Below, in pieces: positions 16,817 to 23,674 of a stretch of DNA of 60,825 bases (positions are counted from its first letter, which is position 1; every line of letters starts with the position of its first letter). The stretch spans positions 1 through 60,825 of the forward strand of contig JBDKTJ010000082.1 of assembly GCA_039698075.1 (NCBI GenBank). The letters run 5' to 3'. The notes beneath the pieces are model-generated. The model had not been told where the DNA came from. It made no database searches and saw nothing but the letters and a program-made list of their open reading frames with translations. The DNA comes from JAJFVC01 sp039698075. Its GTDB lineage: Bacteria; Planctomycetota; Planctomycetia; Pirellulales; Thermoguttaceae. The position numbers and the translations under genes are program-made.

Positions 16817-18028
16817 TCAGACCTCCTGGAATGTGGCACAAGGATCGAGCCGGGCTGCGCTTCGGGCGGGGAAGAAACTCGCTACTAACGTAAGGCCGAC
16901 AGAAATGACAATGGAGGCAATCGCCAACTCCCACATCGGCCACACCCGAATGCCGGCCAACTGTGGGCCTAGCACGAAGGCGAAAATCGAGCCAAGCACG
17001 TAGCCGCCGACTCCGCCCGCGCCTCCAAGCAACAGGGCTTTCAACAGAAACACTTTCAGGACCAACCGCGAGTCGGCCCCTAGCGCCATGAGCGTGCCGA
17101 TTTCCCGCCGCCGCTCGAACACGTTCGCGTACATATAGTTGGCGATGCTCGCTCCGCCCACGAAAACAATAATCACCAGAAACATGAGCGACAGGTTCGA
17201 CATCATGCGGTTGACGTTTTGTTGCGATTTGACGATCTGCGCGACGGTGACCACTTTGGCCTCGGGAAGCACGGCGTTGAGTTTGCCCACCAATCCTGCG
17301 GAAATCTCCTGGCAGCATCCGATGATCTCGATGGCGTTGACCACCGGCCCTTTTTGGGTCAAGTCCTGAACTGTGTGCAGATGGGCGAAAATACGAGCGT
17401 CATCCACCGTTCCGGTTTCCGGCAAAACCGCCGTAACGGTGAACTTTTTGCCGAGCAGTTCGAGCGTGTCGGCGTCCTTCAGCTTGAGATTGGCGGCGAC
17501 ATTCGCCCCTACGAGGACTTCGTTGTCTTTAAGCGTCTCAATGATCTTCTTGCGAGAAAGCGTCTTTTTGTCGTCCGACCCCATCATTCCGACCGAGGCG
17601 CCGCAACCGATCGGGCGCGAAAAAACGCCTGCGCCGCTCCAAGCCGCTTTCGCCTGAAACTCGTTTTTCGGCAAGATGCCCGTCAGCGTGTAGTTCTTGC
17701 CCTGTAGTTGGATAGGCGCGGATAGCTTGGGAGAGATGTTGTCGAGTCCCGCAAGATTCGCCATCGCCAGTTGCGTGACGTATTCCTCGGGAATCGTCTC
17801 ACTTTGCAAGTCCGCGTTGTAGTAGTCCTGCAAGGTGGCGGTCTTCGGAAGCACCATGACATTGGCGCCCAGGGAGTCCATTTCCTGCGCCACAGCCCCT
17901 TCGGAGTAGTGAGTGATGTTCTTAATCGAGACGATCACCGTAATTCCCAGCAGGATCGCCAGAAAACTGGTGAATAGTTGGCTCTTGCGCTCGAAGATTT
18001 CGCGAAGGACAATCGTTCGTAATCGCAT
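16817..18028 (-). CDS. FtsX/MacB-type ABC permease
   Basis: A 403-aa membrane protein: one N-terminal helix (FTSFLAILLGITVIVSIKNI), a periplasmic MacB-like domain, then three helices with the FtsX fold (NLSLMFLVIIVFVGGASIAN, FERRREIGTLMALGA, VFLLKALLLGGAGGVGGY). The start at 18028 is chosen over 18037 because AGGAG lies 9 bases before it. It is translated between the thioredoxin-fold genes and the ATPase gene, so the four form one operon. Confidence 0.88.
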   Translation of the reverse strand: MRLRTIVLREIFERKSQLFTSFLAILLGITVIVSIKNITHYSEGAVAQEMDSLGANVMVLPKTATLQDYYNADLQSETIPEEYVTQLAMANLAGLDNISPKLSAPIQLQGKNYTLTGILPKNEFQAKAAWSGAGVFSRPIGCGASVGMMGSDDKKTLSRKKIIETLKDNEVLVGANVAANLKLKDADTLELLGKKFTVTAVLPETGTVDDARIFAHLHTVQDLTQKGPVVNAIEIIGCCQEISAGLVGKLNAVLPEAKVVTVAQIVKSQQNVNRMMSNLSLMFLVIIVFVGGASIANYMYANVFERRREIGTLMALGADSRLVLKVFLLKALLLGGAGGVGGYVLGSIFAFVLGPQLAGIRVWPMWELAIASIVISVGLTLVASFFPARSAARLDPCATFQEV

Positions 18029-18040
18029 AATTTCCATCTC

Positions 18041-18814
18041 CTAATGATGACAACTGCAATTAGAGCCGCAGCCCGATTCGGCTTCTTTGATTTTGGCGGT
18101 GATCTGCTCCTCGGTCACTGCTCCTGTAAAACGGGCAACCGGGGCGCCAGGCGGCGTCACCAACACCGTGACAGCCGTGGTGGTCTGCGGATCAACTTGA
18201 AGATCCGTGAGAAAGTGCTGTTCTGCCTTGTCGGCGGGGTCCAACATGACAACCTCTGTCGCTTGGCCATACCGCGAATCGGCCTTGAACGCTTTGACGC
18301 CCTGAGTCGCCTCCTGATTGAGTTGCGTCTTGCTATTCTGCACGCAGATCAGGATCATGTGTTGGTCTTGGATGACCTTCATGCACTTGGCCGTGCACGG
18401 GCTGACGAATGCCTGTTGCAGTTGGACCTCGTCAAACTGCTTTGGAAAGGCATGCGTGGCAGCCCCGGTAGGAGCGATCGCCAACACCACCGGCATGGGA
18501 GCCCCCCGCGCGCCGAACTTATCCACAATCGGCTTTTCGGCGGGGTCCGCGACGCTGATCGCGATCGCATCTGCCCGGTCGGCCATCTTTGCCATCGCCG
18601 TTTGAAAAACTTCCTGCATGGCATTGGTGTGCGCATCTTGCTTATCGAAGAAGAAAACAAATAGATACTTGTTTTGCTTGGCGGCCGCTTCTAAAGCGGC
18701 AACCGCACGGCTAGCGTTCGGCGAAGCCCCTTCCGTAGGCGAAGCCGCCTTGACGTTCATGGTCATTCCGAGTCCAAGCACTACCGCCAGGGACAGTTTC
18801 ATTGCTAATCGCAT
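18041..18814 (-). CDS. Exported tandem thioredoxin-fold protein, copy A
   Basis: A 257-aa secreted protein. The ATG at 18814 follows AAGGAGATTAGATCG and opens a signal peptide (MRLAMKLSLAVVLGLGMT). Two thioredoxin-like halves can be traced: KYLFVFFFDKQDAHTNAMQE with the cis-Pro loop GAPMPVVLAIAP, then a second half beginning PCTAKCMKVIQDQHMILICV and ending in TVLVTPPGAPVARF. The classical WCxxC is missing in the first half; a CxxxC stands at the junction. The C-terminus is Cys/His-rich (CGSNCSCHH), which suggests metal binding. It is paralogous to the next gene and sits before an ABC exporter. I know of no characterised member. Confidence 0.75.
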   Translation of the reverse strand: MRLAMKLSLAVVLGLGMTMNVKAASPTEGASPNASRAVAALEAAAKQNKYLFVFFFDKQDAHTNAMQEVFQTAMAKMADRADAIAISVADPAEKPIVDKFGARGAPMPVVLAIAPTGAATHAFPKQFDEVQLQQAFVSPCTAKCMKVIQDQHMILICVQNSKTQLNQEATQGVKAFKADSRYGQATEVVMLDPADKAEQHFLTDLQVDPQTTTAVTVLVTPPGAPVARFTGAVTEEQITAKIKEAESGCGSNCSCHH

Positions 18815-18827
18815 CGATCTAATCTCC

Positions 18828-19616
18828 TTATTTCTTCTTTGGACCACAGCCGCCAGGGCCGCACTTACCACCGGCACATGGATTTGACTGCGCAGCAGCG
18901 AGCTTGGCAACGAGCGCTTCCTTCGTGGCCGCACCGCCAAATCTGCCAACCAAAACGCCGGGCGGCGCAAAAAACACCGTAACTGGCTTCTCTGCATTCA
19001 CCCCGACCTCAATCTCGTTGAGAAATGTTGCTTCGTTCTTATCTTGTGCGTTCACCAACACAATCTCGGTTGCGGGACCAAATTTTGCATCCGCCTTAAA
19101 ATCTTTCACGCCCCTGGGAATGGCCATGGCGTCTTGCACGTTGTCTTTGTCCACAACACAAACGAAAACCAGTTTGCGATCACGCAAAGCTTTCAGACAC
19201 TGTTGCGTGCATGAGCTTACAAATGCGGTGCGAAGTTGTTTTTCATCGAACGTCTTGATGAACGCCTTGGTAACTGCACCACAGGGCGCGATGGCCAACA
19301 CAAGAGGCATTGGGGCGCGACTGGCGCCAAACTGATCCACGATCTTTTTCTCGGAGGGATTGGTAATCTGAATCGAAGCCACCTCGGCCGAATCTGCAAA
19401 TTTCGTCATCGCCGACTCAAGAACACTCCACGCTTTTTCGGTCTGCGAATTCTTGTCCTTCCAAAAAAACAAGAACACATATTTCTGAGTCGCTGCGGCC
19501 CGATCCATCGCGGCTTTTCCTTGACCAACATTTTCAGCGGCTCGTTCTTGAGCCGTGATCGCAGTCACACCCACCGCAAGAATAGCGGCGGCAATCGCTA
19601 AATAAAACGCCCTCAT
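18828..19616 (-). CDS. Exported tandem thioredoxin-fold protein, copy B
   Basis: A 262-aa paralogue of the neighbouring copy A, first gene of the operon. It has a signal peptide (MRAFYLAIAAAILAVGVTAI) and a first half KYVFLFFWKDKNSQTEKAW with GASRAPMPLVLAIAP. The second half starts SSCTQQCLKALRDRKLVFVC and closes with TVFFAPPGVLVGRFGG. As in copy A, the first fold lacks CxxC, the junction has CxxxC, and the tail is Cys/Gly-rich (CAGGKCGPGGCGPKKK). The start has AAGGACTCAAAGAG upstream. A role in delivering or sensing a thiophilic metal or metalloid for the ABC exporter is inference only. Confidence 0.75.
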   Translation of the reverse strand: MRAFYLAIAAAILAVGVTAITAQERAAENVGQGKAAMDRAAATQKYVFLFFWKDKNSQTEKAWSVLESAMTKFADSAEVASIQITNPSEKKIVDQFGASRAPMPLVLAIAPCGAVTKAFIKTFDEKQLRTAFVSSCTQQCLKALRDRKLVFVCVVDKDNVQDAMAIPRGVKDFKADAKFGPATEIVLVNAQDKNEATFLNEIEVGVNAEKPVTVFFAPPGVLVGRFGGAATKEALVAKLAAAQSNPCAGGKCGPGGCGPKKK

Positions 19617-19876
19617 CTCTTTGAGTCCTTTTATGGAAAGGTTTTGTGGAACGCCGTGCTGACCATTGCTGCCAATGGCATCGGTGAGCGGTATATTCGA
19701 CTAGGCACATATATAACAAACATTCGCCTGGCCGCATATAGCGACATGAGCCAAATTATTCGCGTTTTTCTCATGCCGGGGGGGCATATCGCCGCCCACT
19801 TCGGCATTGGAAATAAGGAATTACGGTCCGCTTTTATCCGGACGGCGAGCTGGCAAAGCCACGGCAGAGCAACGAG
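19617..19876. promoter_or_regulatory. AT-rich leader of the thioredoxin-fold/ABC operon
   Basis: This 260-base gap precedes copy B and follows the cytochrome gene. It is the most AT-rich stretch nearby (CACATATATAACAAACATTCG), as expected for the operon promoter and an ArsR operator. No exact promoter or dyad could be fixed by eye. Confidence 0.35.
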
Positions 19877-20872
19877 TTATGGCTTGGAGTCCCCTGAATT
19901 GCCGCTCGATGCGGCGTGTGCGTTGGGGACTTGGGGATGGTTGGTCGAGAGTTGCTGATGACACGAATTGCACCGCATTTTTCCTAACGTGTCGTGAAGT
20001 TCCCCCTGGTGGCACGAAAGACAGGATTGGACCTCGGAACTCAAACCGGCGAACTTACACGGTTCGTGCAGATTCGCATTGAGCAACTCCACCGTCTTGG
20101 CTGCCACGTCGGCGGTCAATCGACGGCAGCGTTCTTTCATCTCCGGGCTTCCGATCTCATCGCCAGACGCCTTGCACCAATTGCCGACCGATACGTGGCA
20201 CAACACCGAGCCGGCCACGGTCTTAGGGAATGCCTCTGAGTCCTTCACTGCTTTCGGTTGATCGCTGGGCAATTCGGTTGCTTCGTACCATGAAAACAAT
20301 TGAGCAATGAGGTTCTCGCGTCGTTGTTTGTCCTGTTCAAACAAACCGATGATGGCAGCGCCGCCATTGGCTGCTCCGCACAACGATCCCCAATTGCCCA
20401 CACCGCCTGCGCCGTATTTCATCATGTGAAGCGGAAAGGACCGATATGGCTCGCCTTGTTTTGCGGCCAACGCGGTTATGATGCTGGCAAATAGCCCATA
20501 CATGCAGCCGCCATCTGAAACTCGGCGATAGGCTTCGGCGGCAACGGCGACAGCGTCCAGTTGGACATAACGCCATTGGTTCCGTGAATTGCTGTTCGGT
20601 GCTGGCAGATCCTTCTGGGACGGTTCGGCCGATGCCGCCGCTCTCTGCGATGCAGAACCATCCAATGTTTGTCCGCAACCAACCAGAAAACTTGTGCTGG
20701 CCGTTAGGCCCACTGAATGCAGCAATTGTCGTCGAGAGAACTCTTTCATTGATTTTTTGAAGCATGGTTCACCATTAGCTCCGACAGCCGCGCCAATGGC
20801 CACCAACTCGGCCACGGCTGGCGTAATGATGCTGAGACCGGCTGCCAAATCGGACGCTTTTTGCTTTCCCAT
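19877..20872 (-). CDS. Split-Soret-type cytochrome fused to a CMD-like fragment
   Basis: A 331-aa frame. Residues 41-331 look like an exported C_GCAxxG_C_C/split-Soret cytochrome c. They carry a twin-arginine signal (MKEFSRRQLLHSVGLTAS), GGCMYGLFASIITALAA, NWGSLCGAANGGAAIIGLF, and two heme c sites CLSCH and CNSCH near the end. Residues 1-40 (LAAGLSIITPAVAELVAIGA then AVGANGEPCFKK) match the start of a carboxymuconolactone decarboxylase/AhpD-like protein whose catalytic CxxC has become GxxC. The SD GAGGATTACGTT lies before residue 1. Translation may start there or at 20752, which alone gives a working Tat signal. The fusion looks like a deletion scar. Confidence 0.75.
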   Translation of the reverse strand: MGKQKASDLAAGLSIITPAVAELVAIGAAVGANGEPCFKKSMKEFSRRQLLHSVGLTASTSFLVGCGQTLDGSASQRAAASAEPSQKDLPAPNSNSRNQWRYVQLDAVAVAAEAYRRVSDGGCMYGLFASIITALAAKQGEPYRSFPLHMMKYGAGGVGNWGSLCGAANGGAAIIGLFEQDKQRRENLIAQLFSWYEATELPSDQPKAVKDSEAFPKTVAGSVLCHVSVGNWCKASGDEIGSPEMKERCRRLTADVAAKTVELLNANLHEPCKFAGLSSEVQSCLSCHQGELHDTLGKMRCNSCHQQLSTNHPQVPNAHAASSGNSGDSKP

Positions 20873-20905
20873 AACGTAATCCTCATCCTGCGGCAGTTGT
20901 TGCGT

Positions 20906-21793
20906 TCAGGCCGGTTTCAAGGCATACACGCGCACACTGGCGGCATAGTCGTTCACGTTGTGACGTCGCAATAATTCCGCCAATCGTCGATGCAAGTCCG
21001 CGTCGTTGGACGCACTCGACGAGCAGCAACTTGCCGAGACCACGGGCAGCGCTGCCCCCATCGTCGGGGAGCAGCATCCCGATTGATTCTCGACCTCGGC
21101 ATAGGCGTTCAGATCGCTTCCCGTGTCAAGGATATCCACTTGAGCGAACCCGGCTGCCATCAATTGATTGCGGTATTGTTCGACGGGAATGGCCCCTGCG
21201 ATACAGCCGACATAGGCCATGAGGTCGCAACCAATCTCAGGCGGCAGCGGTTTCTTGAGAGCAATATCGCTGGCGGCCAGACGTCCGCCGGGTTTCAGCA
21301 CTCGTGCAATTTCACGAAACACGGCGGACTTGTCCGGGGCCAAATTGATGACGCAATTGCTGATCACGCAATCGACCGAAGCATCGGGCAGCGGTAATTT
21401 GTCAATCGTGGCCTGATGAAACTCGACATTCGTAATCGGTCGGCCACCATTGCCTTTGGCGGCGTTGCTACGAGCCAAATCAAGCATCTCGGGCGTCATG
21501 TCGATGCCGATGGCTTTGCCCGCTGGACCAACTTTGGATGCAGCTAAGAAAACATCCAAACCGCCGCCACAACCGAGGTCCACCACGGTTTCGCCCGACT
21601 TCAGGCTGGCGAACGCCGTCGGATTGCCGCACGAAAGGCCCATGTTCGCCTCGGCCGGAATGGAAGCCAGTTGTTCCGATGTGTAGCCGAACGCCTCGGC
21701 CACGGCTTTGACGCCGGAATGGCCGGTCGATAAGCCGCTTTTCGCCACGGACGCATACTTTGACCGAACTACCTGCTTGATGTCTTCTGCCAT
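20906..21793 (-). CDS. arsM: Arsenite S-adenosylmethionine methyltransferase
   Basis: A 295-aa cytoplasmic enzyme that methylates As(III). The SAM fold shows VVDLGCGGGLDVFLAA, GIDMTPEMLDLAR and RVLKPGGRLAASDI. Arsenic-binding cysteines expected for ArsM are visible: MGLSCGNP, GCDLMAYVGCIAGAI, and a C-terminal Cys-rich tail (SGCCSP, SCCSSSA). The length fits bacterial ArsM. It follows the second arsR by 83 bases in the same direction, so it is likely repressed by that ArsR and induced by arsenite. Confidence 0.93.
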   Translation of the reverse strand: MAEDIKQVVRSKYASVAKSGLSTGHSGVKAVAEAFGYTSEQLASIPAEANMGLSCGNPTAFASLKSGETVVDLGCGGGLDVFLAASKVGPAGKAIGIDMTPEMLDLARSNAAKGNGGRPITNVEFHQATIDKLPLPDASVDCVISNCVINLAPDKSAVFREIARVLKPGGRLAASDIALKKPLPPEIGCDLMAYVGCIAGAIPVEQYRNQLMAAGFAQVDILDTGSDLNAYAEVENQSGCCSPTMGAALPVVSASCCSSSASNDADLHRRLAELLRRHNVNDYAASVRVYALKPA

Positions 21794-21876
21794 GCTTGCT
21801 CTCTCATGTCAAAATGTTTCCAAAACCATCCGTTGTTCTACCCATCCGCTTAAGCGAATGTATTGCGAGAAAAAAA

Positions 21877-22227
21877 CTACTCTGCGTATCCCGATTGAAT
21901 TCTCGAATGCAATTTAGCATCGTCTTCGGCAAAGGCCGTGTCTTCCTGAAAACACTGAACAAGGCAAGCCAACAGCATCTTATGAGACTTTCCCCGAGCG
22001 GGCGACAGCCGATAGTAGCTCCACAGCCCGTCTTTTCTGGCAACGACCAATCCTGCCTTGCGAAGATACGACAAATGCCGTGACGCGGTAGGCTGAGGCA
22101 CGCCCAACACGGCAACCAAATGGCAAACACACAACTCACCGCCACGAAGCAGATTCAGAATCCGCAACCGCGTCTGGTCGGAAAGCGCTCGAAAAACTGT
22201 CTTGATTGGGATGGACTTGGCTTGCAT
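21877..22227 (-). CDS. arsR: ArsR arsenical repressor
   Basis: A 116-aa winged-helix repressor. FRALSDQTRLRILNLLRGGEL is followed by CVCHLVAVLGVPQPTASRHL, which contains the CxC As(III)/Sb(III)-sensing motif of ArsR; RKDGLWSYYRLSP is the wing. It precedes arsM and follows the broken SMR gene on the same strand. It is therefore probably the local arsenite sensor, in contrast to the CVG-containing ArsR at 15353-15727. Confidence 0.92.
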   Translation of the reverse strand: MQAKSIPIKTVFRALSDQTRLRILNLLRGGELCVCHLVAVLGVPQPTASRHLSYLRKAGLVVARKDGLWSYYRLSPARGKSHKMLLACLVQCFQEDTAFAEDDAKLHSRIQSGYAE

Positions 22228-22257
22228 TATTGCATTCGCTTTGGAGAATATAGAAAT

Positions 22258-22632
22258 TCAGAGGAACAATGTCAAGAGCACGTCCAGCGGCAAGCGGCGG
22301 AACCATCCATGGCCAGGAACGGAAAGGCTCAGGCCGATGACCCCGAGAATAATCAATGTCCGCGAGGCCACCTTCAAGACGCCGATGGATTCTTTGAACC
22401 AAAATATTCCAACCATCGCCATCAAAGCGATTTTCACACCGGGTCAGGTCGCATACGCCGCGCTGACCTCGATTCGCTTGATGGCCAAGGCGACGGCTAC
22501 GAAATTGAGACCGTAGAATACAAACAAGAACACCGAGGGCGCCAGCCGAGTAACGCCTTGGGACCACTTCATGCAGCAGGTCGTTCCACAGACTTCGAAC
22601 AGAATCGCGGTGAGAAAATAAATCCAACTCAT
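22258..22632 (-). pseudogene. SMR-family transporter gene with an in-frame TGA
   Basis: The gene would encode a small four-helix drug/metal efflux protein. From ATG 22632 (SD TTGGAGACATCCG) it reads MSWIYFLTAILFEVCGTTCC with the essential membrane Glu, and continues to KRIEVSAAYAT. A TGA at 22444-22446 then replaces the conserved Trp (EmrE W63, AYAIWSGVG). The same frame continues as PGVKIALMAMVGIFWFKESI and LIILGVIGLSLS to a stop at 22258. A single TGG-to-TGA change explains everything. It sits 30 bases before arsR and was probably the first gene of the arsR-arsM operon. Confidence 0.75.
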
Positions 22633-22963
22633 CGGATGTCTCCAATACCGATGCTTGCAGTCGTGGCTTCAACAAAATATCCCCAACGGCATCTGCATCC
22701 ATGGCAACGCGGATGTGCCTACTCCTGGCTTGTCGACACCTTCCATCCTAGAGACTGGTTAGCCCTACGCGGCACGTTCTCTTGTCGAAGACGCCTCCGG
22801 CGGTGAGCCTCTTGCCCTGCGATAGGTGATACTTTTATCCTTTTCCATCGGCGCAGCGGGAAGGTCTTGCAGCTTATCTTGCCGTTGTGCGTTGGAATTT
22901 ATGACAAGAATCGTGAGCGTCTACACCGGCCGACTTCATCCACACAGCGCCCTTGAAGAACCG
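22633..22963. other. Gap between kdpE and the arsenic cluster
   Basis: 331 bases with no convincing gene. It contains the end of the kdpE transcript and the presumed promoter of the SMR-arsR-arsM genes. GC content and gene content change here, which makes it a plausible edge of the accessory region. Confidence 0.35.
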
Positions 22964-23674
22964 CTATTCCGTCGACTGGCAGGAAGATAGACGATAGCCT
23001 ACGCCGGGTTCGGTGAGAAGGAACTGCGGTTGGGCGGGATCGGTTTCGAGCTTGCGGCGAAGTTGGGCCATGTAAACGCGAAGATAATGCGTCTCCTCGG
23101 CGTTGTCCGGCCCCCAAACCTCCCTGAGAAGCTGCCTGTGCGTAATGACCTTTCCAGCGTTTTTTATCATCGTCGTCAACAGACGGTATTCGATCGGCGT
23201 CAGGTGAATTTCCACGTCGTCCACGAAAACCTGTCGGCAAGCAAGATCCACTCGCAAGCGGCCGGAGACGAAAATCGGCTCTCCCGCCTCGCTGGTGTCT
23301 TGTGCGACGTGGCGAAGGGCGACGCGGAGCCGAGCGACGAGTTCGCCAACGCTGAACGGTTTGGTCAAATAATCGTCCGCGCCGGCGTCGAGGGCGTCGA
23401 CCTTTTGGTGTTCCTGACCGCGGGCCGAAAGAACCACGATCGGCATTTGCGACCATTCGCGCACCTGGCGAATGACTTCCATGCCGTCGATGTCAGGCAG
23501 GCCCAGGTCTAAAATCATCAAATCGGGTTGTTGACTGGCCGCCTGCATTACGCCGTCGCGGCCGGTGGCCGATTCCACAAGTCGATAGCCATGGCCAACA
23601 AGCGACACCCGAAGAAATCGGCGAATTTCTTGCTCGTCTTCGATCAACAGGATTTTTGGGCCGTCGGCAGTCAT
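22964..23674 (-). CDS. kdpE: KdpE response regulator
   Basis: A 236-aa OmpR-family regulator. The receiver domain has ILLIEDEQEIRRFLRVSL (acidic pair), the phospho-acceptor Asp in LMILDLGLPDIDG, the Thr/Ser VLSARGQE and the Lys LTKPFSVGEL. The winged-helix output domain ends LTEPGVGYRLSS. It overlaps the kdpD stop by 4 bases. Phosphorylated by KdpD, it should activate kdpFABC; a matching array of direct repeats lies upstream of that operon. Confidence 0.95.
   Translation of the reverse strand: MTADGPKILLIEDEQEIRRFLRVSLVGHGYRLVESATGRDGVMQAASQQPDLMILDLGLPDIDGMEVIRQVREWSQMPIVVLSARGQEHQKVDALDAGADDYLTKPFSVGELVARLRVALRHVAQDTSEAGEPIFVSGRLRVDLACRQVFVDDVEIHLTPIEYRLLTTMIKNAGKVITHRQLLREVWGPDNAEETHYLRVYMAQLRRKLETDPAQPQFLLTEPGVGYRLSSCQSTE

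Noticed and set aside
22444..22446. TGA as selenocysteine or reassigned Trp codon in the SMR gene
   Set aside because: No SECIS-like hairpin was seen after it, and the other genes use TGG for Trp and TGA as stop (for example kdpF and kdpA), so a nonsense mutation is simpler.
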